A DNA stretch of 6,452 nt, from positions 1 through 6,452 of the forward strand of contig JALZUV010000165.1 of NCBI GenBank assembly GCA_023301245.1. Reading direction: 5' to 3'. The translations under genes were made by a program, and so were the position numbers. Under the pieces are notes generated by a model. The model was not told the DNA's origin, searched no databases, and saw only the letters and a list, made by a program, of their open reading frames with translations. Numbering within the stretch: the stretch's first letter is position 1; the number at the start of each line of letters is the position of its first letter. Below, in pieces: positions 1 to 6,046 of the stretch. Source of the DNA: Rickettsiales bacterium (GTDB lineage: Bacteria > Pseudomonadota > Alphaproteobacteria > Rickettsiales > JALZUV01).

Positions 1-150
1 TTTATCTTCCTTGCCAATAGCGAGGAAGTAATTCTCACGCTTGGGGATGATGTTTATCACGTCATTTTCAAAAGTGAAAATGGTCTATTTGTGGGTAATG
101 CCATAGATAAACCCGGCTACCGCATTATGGTCGCCATGGAAGAGGAGTAG
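1..150 (+). CDS. 3' end of an unrecognised protein-coding gene (partial)
   Basis: Reading frame 1 is open from the first base to a TAG at 148-150, giving the last 49 residues of a protein whose start lies outside the window. The tail is mixed: hydrophobic beta-like stretches (IFLAN, VILTL, VYHVIF, YRIMVAM) alternate with acidic residues, and it ends in three glutamates. This would fit a small beta-rich soluble domain, but I do not recognise the family. Support for it being real coding sequence is its in-frame end shortly before a strong hairpin terminator and the absence of a better frame. No function can be offered. Confidence 0.6.
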   Translation, partial: FIFLANSEEVILTLGDDVYHVIFKSENGLFVGNAIDKPGYRIMVAMEEE

Positions 151-159
151 TAACCCTTC

Positions 160-208
160 CAAAAACTAAAAAACTGTTGGACTCTGATGAGTCTAACAGT
201 TTTTTTTG
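160..208. terminator. Bidirectional intrinsic terminator
   Basis: A 13-bp stem (172-184 with 189-201, one G-U pair) closes on a TGAT loop. On the plus strand it is followed by a run of eight T (200-207), then GG and more T. On the minus strand the same stem is followed by two T-runs (complement of the A-rich 160-171). It therefore suits both genes that converge on it, the plus-strand gene ending at 150 and the minus-strand gene ending at 241. Confidence 0.9.
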
Positions 209-240
209 GTTTTTTTTTGAGAAGGGGAAAGCCTTATAGC

Positions 241-735
241 TTACTTGGAAAGGGTCTGATCAGCCGTTTGTGCTTTTGAGGCTTGGGCAACATCGCCCCA
301 TGCTTGGCCATCGGCGCGTTGGTTTTGTTCATGAAGGTTATGTTGCGTGTCGGCGATAATTTTATCGCTAGGGGCAATCTCGGTTGGTGCAATATTCGCT
401 TGTGTTTCTTTGCCTTTATCGCCGACTAACTGGCGGTTTACGCCGAGTTCTTCTGCCCAATGTTTAGCGGCAATTCTATCGCGGCCAGAACTTGTTTTTA
501 ATCTATATTCTTCGCGTACTTCATCACGCTTTACGTAGGTAATTACTGCGCCAATGCCAAGTGTTATTGCACCTACAGTGGCACCGATGCCACCCGCCGT
601 AAGAGCACTTGCCATTAAAACCGCGCCGCCTGTAGCAAAGGCTAGAAAAGCAACACCCCAAAAAGCGGCCTCGTAGCGCAAAAAATTACGCTCGCGAGCT
701 TCTAGTTCAATATGTCTATCGACGGTATTTACCAT
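241..735 (-). CDS. 164-aa hydrophobic-hairpin membrane protein of unknown function
   Basis: The frame extends to an ATG at 840, but I choose the ATG at 733-735. A -10 hexamer lies 6 nt before it, and the upstream extension would translate through that promoter. The product has a charged, probably helical N-terminus (residues 2-22, rich in Glu and Arg). Two adjacent Gly/Ala-rich hydrophobic segments follow (about 23-43 and 45-67) and would form a membrane hairpin. A basic/acidic stretch (69-80) comes next, then a roughly 85-residue hydrophilic tail rich in Gln, Ala, Asp and Lys. No signal peptide or catalytic motif is seen. The hairpin resembles in style the modules of the proteins at 3848-6031, so a distant relationship is possible but not shown. 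Transcription would end at the shared terminator near 172-201. I do not recognise a named family. Confidence 0.75.
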   Translation of the reverse strand: MVNTVDRHIELEARERNFLRYEAAFWGVAFLAFATGGAVLMASALTAGGIGATVGAITLGIGAVITYVKRDEVREEYRLKTSSGRDRIAAKHWAEELGVNRQLVGDKGKETQANIAPTEIAPSDKIIADTQHNLHEQNQRADGQAWGDVAQASKAQTADQTLSK

Positions 736-741
736 GCTATT

Positions 742-775
742 AGTATAAGCGATGTATTTTACAGTTTGATGACAG
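742..775 (-). promoter_or_regulatory. Putative Pho-box promoter of the 164-aa gene
   Basis: Read on the minus strand, 775-758 is CTGTCAT-CAAA-CTGTAAA, two 7-mers 11 bp apart. This matches the PhoB recognition consensus (CTGTCAT, 4-bp A/T-rich spacer, CTGTCAC) at about 14 of 18 positions. Exactly 10 bp downstream lies TATACT (747-742), a good -10, the spacing seen at PhoB-activated promoters where the Pho box replaces the -35 element. The ATG begins 6 nt after the -10, so the start site should fall on or next to the A of the start codon, giving a leaderless mRNA. No Shine-Dalgarno sequence is visible, which agrees. Regulation by PhoB is inferred; the regulator is not in the window. Confidence 0.5.
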
Positions 776-885
776 TGCATAACTTTGCTAAAAGGACGGC
801 TGGTAACTCTACATTTCGTTAGTGCCTTAGAGGTGAGCAAGGCTCATCCGTCGTTCGCGGCGAAGCATGTACGGCGTGTGAGCAC

Positions 886-906
886 CAATTTATTGAAAAT
901 AAATTG
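886..906. promoter_or_regulatory. Perfect inverted repeat upstream of pccB (possible operator or leader hairpin)
   Basis: CAATTTATT at 886-894 and its exact reverse complement at 898-906 are separated by GAA, forming a 21-bp dyad. It ends 12 nt before the pccB ATG. It could be an operator for a dimeric repressor, or a short AT-rich hairpin in the 5' leader that affects the ribosome binding region. It does not look like the TTTGCAAA-type sites described for the alphaproteobacterial regulator PccR. Confidence 0.5.
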
Positions 907-918
907 AGAAAAAACAAC

Positions 919-2457
919 ATGCCTCAAGAAGCGATTATTACCGAATTAGAAAAACGCCGTGAATCTGCCCGTAATGGCGGAGGTGAAGTGCGTACAGATA
1001 AACAGCACGAAAAAGGTAAGTTAACCGCGCGTGAGCGCATAGAAGTGCTGGTTGATGCTGACTCGTTTGAAGAATTCGACATGTTTGTTGAACATCGCTG
1101 CGAGCATTTTGGCATGGAAGCTAACCGTATTGCGGGCGATGGTTGCGTAACAGGGCAGGGTACTATTAATGGCCGCCTTGTGTTTATTTACAGCCAAGAT
1201 TTCACCGTTTTAGGCGGCTCATTATCCGAAACCAATGGTAAGAAAATCTGCAAATTGATGGATATGGCGATGAAAGTCGGCGCACCAGTGATTGGTATGA
1301 ATGATTCTGGCGGGGCGCGTATTCAAGAGGGGGTTGATTCACTTTCAGGCTATGCGGAAATTTTCCAACGCAATGTGTTGGCCTCTGGCGTAGTGCCGCA
1401 AATCTCATTAATTATGGGCCCATGTGCGGGTGGTGCAGTTTATTCGCCGGCGCTGACGGACTTTACCTTTATGGTAAGTGGTAGCTCATACATGTTTGTA
1501 ACGGGCCCTGATGTGGTGAAAACCGTGACGCATGAAGTAGTAAGCCAAGAAACACTCGGTGGTGCCGAAGTGCATACGAAAAAGAGTGGTGTGGCTGACC
1601 GTGCCTTTAACCACGATATTGATGCGCTGCTACAAACGCGCCGTCTCTATAACTTCCTACCGCTTTCAAATGTAAGTGGTGTGCCGAGCCGTCCGACTTC
1701 TGACCCTGTGGATAGGGTGGAAATGTCGCTCAACACGTTAGTGCCAGAAAATCCGAATAAAGCCTACGACATGAAAGAGCTTATCTACCGTGTGGTTGAT
1801 GAGGGCGACTTCTTTGAAATTCAACCAGAATGGGCGAAGAATATCGTAATTGGTTTTGGTCGTATGGATGGTCACACCGTAGGTTTCGTGGCGAATAATC
1901 CGATGCATCTAGCAGGTTGCCTCGATATTGATGCCAGTCGTAAAGCAGCACGTTTTGTGCGCTTCTGCGATGCATTCGAAATTCCGTTGGTGAATTTTGT
2001 CGATGTTCCAGGGTTCTTACCTGGTACCGCGCAAGAACATAATGGTATTATTAAGCATGGCGCGAAGTTGCTTTACGCTTACGCCGAAGCCACTGTGCCG
2101 AAAGTGACGATTATTACACGTAAAGCTTACGGTGGTGCTTATATCGTAATGAGCTCGAAGCATTTACGCGGCGATGTAAATTACGCATGGCCAACTGCTG
2201 AAGTGGCGGTAATGGGGCCAAAAGGTGCGGTGGAAATTATTTTCCGTGGCAGCCTGAAAAACAGTGCTGAAGCTGATAAGAAGGTCGAAGAATACCGTGA
2301 GAAATTCGCTAGCCCGTTTGTGGCAGCTTCGCGCGGTTACATTGACGATATTATTCGCCCGCAAAATACTCGTGCAAGAATTTGCCGTTCTCTAGGGATT
2401 TTACGCAATAAGAAGCTGACCAATCCGTGGAAAAAGCACGATAACCTCCCTCTATAA
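919..2457 (+). CDS. pccB: Propionyl-CoA carboxylase beta chain (carboxyltransferase subunit)
   Basis: This is the carboxyltransferase subunit that moves CO2 from carboxybiotin to propionyl-CoA, making (S)-methylmalonyl-CoA in the cytoplasm. It works with a biotin-carrying alpha chain, PccA, which is not in this window. The 512-aa length matches the family. In the N-terminal crotonase-like half are DSGGARIQEG (129-138) and GPCAGGAVYSPALTDF (167-182), the glycine-rich CoA/oxyanion region. In the C-terminal half are FVDVPGFLPG (360-369), YGGAYIVMSS (404-413) and YAWPTAEVAVMG (422-433). No key motif looks damaged. I prefer the ATG at 919 to the in-frame TTG at 904: it gives the normal N-terminus, and the TTG lies inside the inverted repeat. 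The ribosome site is weak (GAGAA at 906-910). grxC follows after 10 bp. A related acyl-CoA carboxylase (methylcrotonyl- or acetyl-CoA) is less likely given the overall motif match. Confidence 0.95.
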   Translation: MPQEAIITELEKRRESARNGGGEVRTDKQHEKGKLTARERIEVLVDADSFEEFDMFVEHRCEHFGMEANRIAGDGCVTGQGTINGRLVFIYSQDFTVLGGSLSETNGKKICKLMDMAMKVGAPVIGMNDSGGARIQEGVDSLSGYAEIFQRNVLASGVVPQISLIMGPCAGGAVYSPALTDFTFMVSGSSYMFVTGPDVVKTVTHEVVSQETLGGAEVHTKKSGVADRAFNHDIDALLQTRRLYNFLPLSNVSGVPSRPTSDPVDRVEMSLNTLVPENPNKAYDMKELIYRVVDEGDFFEIQPEWAKNIVIGFGRMDGHTVGFVANNPMHLAGCLDIDASRKAARFVRFCDAFEIPLVNFVDVPGFLPGTAQEHNGIIKHGAKLLYAYAEATVPKVTIITRKAYGGAYIVMSSKHLRGDVNYAWPTAEVAVMGPKGAVEIIFRGSLKNSAEADKKVEEYREKFASPFVAASRGYIDDIIRPQNTRARICRSLGILRNKKLTNPWKKHDNLPL

Positions 2458-2467
2458 GGAATAAATC

Positions 2468-2725
2468 ATGGCTAAAATTGAAATCTATAGCACTAATTAC
2501 TGCCCTTATTGCACACGTGCGAAGGGTTTACTGAAACGCAAAGGCGCGAAATATACTGAATATGATGTGACGAATGATGATGACGGCCGCATAAAGTTGG
2601 TTGAAAAATCGGGCGGGCAGCGCACCGTGCCACAAATATTTATCGACGATAAGCATATTGGCGGATTTGACGATCTGGCGGCGCTTGATAAAGCTGGCAA
2701 ACTTGACGCTTTATTGGCAAGTTAG
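2468..2725 (+). CDS. grxC: Glutaredoxin 3 (dithiol, CPYC type)
   Basis: An 85-aa single-domain glutaredoxin that uses glutathione to reduce protein disulfides and glutathione-mixed disulfides in the cytoplasm. The active site CPYC is at residues 12-15 after a first beta strand (KIEIYST). The TVP motif with the cis-proline is at 53-55, and the glutathione-binding GGFDD is at 65-69. The length is normal for the GrxC group. The Shine-Dalgarno AAGGA (2456-2460) overlaps the pccB stop codon and sits 7 nt before the ATG, so the two genes are probably co-transcribed. No clear terminator follows the TAG. Dithiol CPYC rather than CGFS separates it from the monothiol iron-sulfur-carrier glutaredoxins. 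Confidence 0.95.
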   Translation: MAKIEIYSTNYCPYCTRAKGLLKRKGAKYTEYDVTNDDDGRIKLVEKSGGQRTVPQIFIDDKHIGGFDDLAALDKAGKLDALLAS

Positions 2726-2826
2726 GTAGTCACACAAAAACCACATAAACTGCGGCCTTTATGCCACGACCCTGTGCATAACTATGCCAAACGACTGATT
2801 ATTTCACATTTTTATGACATCTTTGT

Positions 2827-2854
2827 TTGACACGCACGCCGAAATGCCTAATTT
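2827..2854 (+). promoter_or_regulatory. Sigma70-type promoter of the ompA-like gene
   Basis: A perfect -35 TTGACA (2827-2832) is followed after 16 bp by TAATTT (2849-2854). The predicted start is near 2861, leaving a leader of about 43 nt. That leader contains the 12-bp palindrome AAATAATTATTT (2872-2883) and a good Shine-Dalgarno, AGGAG (2893-2897), 6 nt before the ATG. The promoter lies well inside the 178-bp gap after grxC, so the gene is probably transcribed alone. Confidence 0.65.
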
Positions 2855-2903
2855 GTCGAACATAAGCCCATAAATAATTATTTGAAACATACAGGAGTTT
2901 TCT

Positions 2904-3461
2904 ATGTTTAACCGAATTAAAGCGACTGCCCTAATCGCTACGACTGCAGCAATGCTAGCTACCCCATTTGCAGCAAGCGCATTCTGCGATCAAGATAACC
3001 TAAATGTACTCGTTGATGAGCGCGGTAACATCGTTCGTGATGCACGTGGTAACTGTGTTGTTGTTGACTGGACTAACAATGGTCACAACTGCGATGGTAC
3101 ATTCTTCACCACTGACGAACGTAACATTTACTTCCCATTCGATAGCGCGCGTTTGACTTCAAAAGCAAAAGCTAAGCTAGACTATATTGCGACAAACATC
3201 CTTGCTAAAGGCAATGTTGTTAAAGCTAAATTGGTTGGTTATGCTGATCCAATTGGTAACCCAGCTTACAATAAAGCGCTTTCAAAACGCCGTGCAGTAG
3301 CGACAAAACGTTACCTCGCTGGCAAAGGCTACCTAAACACCACAGTGAATACACTGATGGGTAAAGGCGAGACTGATAAGTTTGCTAAAGGCTGTGGCGG
3401 AGATATTTCTTGCCAACAACCTAACCGTCGCGTTGAGATCATGTTCGAGAAAAAGAACTAG
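2904..3461 (+). CDS. Exported OmpA-family peptidoglycan-binding protein
   Basis: A 185-aa protein with a clear Sec signal peptide: a basic start (NRIK), a hydrophobic core and ASA before a likely cleavage after residue 26. The mature N-terminus starts FCDQDN rather than carrying a lipobox, so it is probably periplasmic and not a lipoprotein. Residues 34-56 hold a duplicated 'D-x-x-GN-x-V' type pattern. Residues 74-182 form an OmpA-C domain: IYFPFDSARL, then GYADPIGNPAYN, then LSKRRA and a late NRRVEI. D115 and R130 have the spacing of the Asp/Arg pair that holds diaminopimelate in OmpA-like proteins, which supports peptidoglycan binding. There is no beta-barrel domain. Five cysteines (28, 51, 63, 164, 170) could form periplasmic disulfides. 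Codon choice (GGT, CGT, GTT, AAC) and the strong promoter and terminator suggest high expression. Confidence 0.9.
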   Translation: MFNRIKATALIATTAAMLATPFAASAFCDQDNLNVLVDERGNIVRDARGNCVVVDWTNNGHNCDGTFFTTDERNIYFPFDSARLTSKAKAKLDYIATNILAKGNVVKAKLVGYADPIGNPAYNKALSKRRAVATKRYLAGKGYLNTTVNTLMGKGETDKFAKGCGGDISCQQPNRRVEIMFEKKN

Positions 3462-3484
3462 TCTAACCGACTGTATAGATTACG

Positions 3485-3515
3485 AAAAGGGAGGCTTCGA
3501 GCCTCCCTTTTTTTT
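3485..3515 (+). terminator. Intrinsic terminator of the ompA-like gene
   Basis: GGGAGGC (3489-3495) pairs with GCCTCCC (3501-3507) around a TTCGA loop, extended at the base by AAAA against the T-run. Eight T follow (3508-3515). It begins about 25 nt after the stop codon at 3461. Confidence 0.95.
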
Positions 3516-3521
3516 GAGGTA

Positions 3522-3776
3522 TAGCTTGTCTCCAGCGCGCCTACTGGCGCTTCGATGGGCTGTTCGCTTTGCTCACGCTCAAGGCTGTGGTCGGTCTATT
3601 GGCCCCCTTTTCTTTCCTGATTCTATAAAAATATTGTCATGCTGAACTAGTTTCAGCATCAATTGCCCGACCGGCGTGCTGTTGAACGATAGACCCTGAA
3701 ATGAATTCAGGGTGACAGTATTAGATGCTAAAAAGAGGCGAGCCAGTAGGCGCACAAGGGAGAAAAACCAAAGCTA
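3522..3776. repeat. Nested inverted-repeat intergenic element (MITE/REP-like)
   Basis: The 332 bp between the terminator and the next gene contain no convincing coding sequence. A perfect 12-bp inverted repeat, GCGCCTACTGGC, lies at 3537-3548 and 3742-3753. Its outer flanks have further short matches (TAGCTT at 3522-3527 against 3771-3776, and TCTCC at 3529-3533 against 3759-3763), so the arms look like decayed terminal repeats. An inner repeat structure is nested inside. I see no target-site duplication and no transposase, so a non-autonomous mobile element is one reading and a structured repeat is the other. Confidence 0.5.
3631..3721. repeat. REP-like paired hairpins with inverted ends
   Basis: Outer ends ATATTGTCA (3631-3639) and TGACAGTAT (3713-3721) are inverted copies with one mismatch. 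Just inside each is an 8-bp hairpin: stem 3639-3646/3652-3659 with loop CTAGT, and stem 3693-3700/3706-3713 with loop ATGAA. The 'GTCATGCTGAAC..GTTTCAGCAT' and 'CCTGAA..TTCAGGGTGACA' wording is like intergenic palindromic repeats I recall from many proteobacterial genomes. The copy number in this genome cannot be seen from one window. Confidence 0.6.
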
Positions 3777-3780
3777 ATCT

Positions 3781-3823
3781 TCATCAAACCGTAACACTAC
3801 TACACCTTATACTTCCATATAAT
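3781..3823 (+). promoter_or_regulatory. Putative promoter region of the 560-aa gene
   Basis: Two candidate -10 hexamers are present, TATACT (3808-3813) and a perfect TATAAT (3818-3823). No good -35 TTGACA sits 16-18 bp before either. Upstream at 3781-3794 is TCATCAAACCGTAA, which nearly repeats TCATCAAACTGTAA from the Pho-box-like promoter at 742-775 (read on the minus strand). The distance from that block to TATACT is 2 bp longer here. An activator-dependent promoter would fit the missing -35 element. Confidence 0.4.
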
Positions 3824-3847
3824 TAACAGTGGAATAGTAGGAGTTTA

Positions 3848-5530
3848 ATGAACGAAAACGAACATGATGAATTTGATCCGCATGAAGTAGATCACGGTAG
3901 CTCATCCAAAAAGATGAGTTGGAGTGCCTTTAAAGGGCACACGCGTGGTATTGTGCGTGGATTGGTTGTTGGTTGCACTATTGGTGCGCTGGTTGGTGTG
4001 GGCGTATGGGCGCTTGGCGCGGCAGGCATTGTGGCCGGCGTTGGCTTTACTTTAGCCAAAACCATGGCAATATTCTCGGTGTTTTCGGGCGGTATCGCAA
4101 GTGGTTTAATGGGGCGTATTGGTAACGCAGCGGGTAACGCTGCTGCACAATTAGCAGTTGAAGAGTTAAAATTGCGCTACCCAGAATTACCAGAAATTTC
4201 TCCCGATTCGCCACAACCTGGTGTGGGGCATCATTTGGAAATTCCTGCTGACCGCGATAGTGGAAAGTTCTTCCATCCGCGTGTTGGTATTGCAGGCGCC
4301 GCCCTTGGTGCTGCCTTTGGTGGTTTAGCTAGTCTTGCGGGCTTGGGAAGTTTACTCGCTATGCATACAGGCGTTGTAGCAGTTGCCCCAGTGGTTGCTC
4401 CAATTGTACTAGGCGCGGTCATGGGTAGTGCCTTTGGTGTTAATCGCAGCTTATATAAAACCGTGTTTAACTTCACAGATGGATTGCTGGATGGCAATCT
4501 AAGGGGCCCCACGCAAGCCGAGCAAGAACGTAGCCGCTTGTTATATCGCACACAGGGCGATCCTGGGCCTGCACCAGTTATTAGCAACCTACAGCGCCAA
4601 GAAGAATTCTACCGTTTAGAAAATGGATATTTTAAAAGAGCCTTTGAAGCAGGTTTTGCTGGTAATGGCCGCGGGCTAGTGGGTGGCATCGTTATTGGCT
4701 CATTATTGGGCGTGGTATTAGGCGGGGTAGCCGTAGCAGGTCTAGCACTTGCGGGCGTAACATTAGCCGCTGGCGCCTCAAGTATCGTCATTGCTGGTGT
4801 CACCGCCTTTACCATGCATAAATCGGCAGATTTCTTTTCTGAGGCTATGTTTGAGGGCTCGGGCCATAGCCATGTGCATGAAATTTACCACGAGCGTGTG
4901 CGTGCCATGCGTAAAGGGATTAACATTTCGTTTGATGAGGCTGAACAAAATATTGTAAAACGTCGCCAAGCCGACCCTGAATTGACCGCGCCCGAAGCAC
5001 AAAAGAAGGTGTTATTTAAACCAAAGGTTGCTTTAATTATGGGGGCTATTGGGGCGCTTGCAGGTATAGGCCTTGCACCAGTTGCTACCAAACTTGCTTA
5101 TGTGTTTGGTATGGGGGTTCACTTAGAGGCAGGCTTAGCAGCCGCCGCTTTTGGCTTAACGGGAAGTTCGTTTGGCATTGGCCCACGTGCCACCGAAGGG
5201 CTACATAAATTTGCCGATAATATTTATCACGGTACATTTAACCCTGGTGACCTACATCCTGATATTAAGGTGGAAGGGAAGATTCCACTCATGTCGCCGA
5301 GATCTGATTTGGCGAAACACTTTAGCCATCACCTGCAAAAGCATATGCCGAAGATTGAATATAATAACGATGTTGAGGTGGCAACACAGCCGCCGCACCA
5401 TGAGCATAGCCATCGACATGCCGTTAGCGATACGACGAGCCGCCCGATAGAAACTGCCTTAAAGCGCAGCACCGAAAGCTTTACCGATAAAGTGCAATCG
5501 GCCACTCCAATAGAAGGAGTCCAGCGCTAG
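3848..5530 (+). CDS. 560-aa membrane protein with four repeated Gly/Ala hydrophobic hairpins
   Basis: Not a family I can name. The start ATG has GTAGGAG (3837-3843) 4 nt upstream. After an acidic, His-containing N-terminus (1-25) come four similar modules of about 70 residues, at about 32-97, 143-216, 268-337 and 391-462. Each opens near a basic residue. Two Gly/Ala-rich hydrophobic stretches with GxxxG spacing follow, and the module closes in an amphipathic segment (SLYKTVFNFTDGLLDG, KSADFFSEAMFEG, GLHKFADNIYHG; weaker in module 1). Linkers are charged or proline-rich. With two membrane passes per module, all linkers and both ends would lie on the same side. There is no signal peptide and a single cysteine (C43). 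Histidines cluster at 340-348 (HSHVHEIYH), 492-499 and 517-524 (HHEHSHRH), so metal binding is possible. The tail (500-560) is hydrophilic. Glycine-zipper proteins and secreted membrane-inserting effectors have comparable hairpins, but no function is established. Confidence 0.9.
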   Translation: MNENEHDEFDPHEVDHGSSSKKMSWSAFKGHTRGIVRGLVVGCTIGALVGVGVWALGAAGIVAGVGFTLAKTMAIFSVFSGGIASGLMGRIGNAAGNAAAQLAVEELKLRYPELPEISPDSPQPGVGHHLEIPADRDSGKFFHPRVGIAGAALGAAFGGLASLAGLGSLLAMHTGVVAVAPVVAPIVLGAVMGSAFGVNRSLYKTVFNFTDGLLDGNLRGPTQAEQERSRLLYRTQGDPGPAPVISNLQRQEEFYRLENGYFKRAFEAGFAGNGRGLVGGIVIGSLLGVVLGGVAVAGLALAGVTLAAGASSIVIAGVTAFTMHKSADFFSEAMFEGSGHSHVHEIYHERVRAMRKGINISFDEAEQNIVKRRQADPELTAPEAQKKVLFKPKVALIMGAIGALAGIGLAPVATKLAYVFGMGVHLEAGLAAAAFGLTGSSFGIGPRATEGLHKFADNIYHGTFNPGDLHPDIKVEGKIPLMSPRSDLAKHFSHHLQKHMPKIEYNNDVEVATQPPHHEHSHRHAVSDTTSRPIETALKRSTESFTDKVQSATPIEGVQR

Positions 5531-6031
5531 ATGGTACGTAAATCAATTAAATCCTTCTTAGTAGGAACATCGAGAGGCGCCTTAGGTGGCGCGTTAGTGG
5601 GGGCAGGCCTCATGTTTGCAGGCGGCGCTCTTTTGGCTTTAACGGCTTTCCCTCCTACTGGGCCATTTATATTTGCAGGCACCGTTCTGTTGGGAGGCTT
5701 GTCAGGTGTAGGGCTTTTCAACCCTCTTGTGGCGCCTATTTCTATGGCAGTTATTTCAGGCAGCGCAGCAATTGGTGCATTCTATAAAGGCATTAGTGAG
5801 TTTGTCGATGCAGAAGAGACGCTACAAGAAAAGAATAACGCCGTTCGTTTGGCGCAAAAAGTGAATGAACATGTAAAATCCTCCCCCCAGCGATCTGTAA
5901 GGTCGCAATTTGTGCCAGAGCAGGTGCCGCAGGGAGTTGCTAAAGACGAAGTACCCGCCAAATGGGTTGAAAAAGAAGCAATACGTAACGCCGTAAAAGC
6001 GACCCAAGCACCTACAGGGCATTCACATTAA
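5531..6031 (+). CDS. 166-aa membrane protein with one related hydrophobic-hairpin module
   Basis: The ATG follows the upstream TAG with no gap, and a strong Shine-Dalgarno, AGAAGGAG (5512-5519), lies 11 nt before it inside the upstream gene. The pair is therefore an operon with likely coupled translation. Residues 13-95 resemble one module of the 560-aa protein: SRG before the first Gly/Ala hydrophobic stretch (about 15-38), then a PPTGP turn, a second and third hydrophobic stretch (about 44-62 and 66-85), and the closing FYKGISEFVDA. Residues 95-160 are hydrophilic, partly helical and rich in Lys, Val and Gln. The protein ends in GHSH, echoing GHSH at 339-342 of its neighbour. No signal peptide or catalytic motif is seen. 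It may act in a complex with the upstream protein, but this rests only on linkage and shared design. No terminator is evident before the converging tRNA. Confidence 0.88.
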   Translation: MVRKSIKSFLVGTSRGALGGALVGAGLMFAGGALLALTAFPPTGPFIFAGTVLLGGLSGVGLFNPLVAPISMAVISGSAAIGAFYKGISEFVDAEETLQEKNNAVRLAQKVNEHVKSSPQRSVRSQFVPEQVPQGVAKDEVPAKWVEKEAIRNAVKATQAPTGHSH

Positions 6032-6046
6032 ATGAGATTGAACAAA

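Noticed and set aside
736..840. 35-residue upstream extension of the minus-strand hairpin protein
   Set aside because: It would translate through the -10 hexamer and Pho-box-like site; the start at 735 gives a cleaner N-terminus.
904..918. TTG start for pccB five codons upstream of the ATG
   Set aside because: The TTG lies within the perfect inverted repeat, the extra residues (RKNN) are not expected for the family, and the ATG at 919 gives the usual length.
2776..2787. Short inverted repeat GCATA-AC-TATGC between grxC and the ompA-like gene
   Set aside because: Only 5-bp arms, no T-run and not placed relative to the promoter; likely chance.
2872..2883. 12-bp palindrome AAATAATTATTT in the ompA-like leader
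   Set aside because: All A/T with no loop, so it is a weak hairpin and easily arises by chance in AT-rich sequence; noted with the promoter only.
3382..3645. 87-aa plus-strand open frame overlapping the end of the ompA-like gene and its terminator
   Set aside because: It runs out of frame through the ompA-like coding region, across the terminator hairpin and into the inverted-repeat element; its composition is not protein-like and it has no ribosome site.
4231..4815. Long minus-strand open frames opposite the 560-aa gene
   Set aside because: They are Pro/Ala/Thr-rich shadows of the Gly/Ala-rich coding strand, with no start context or promoter.
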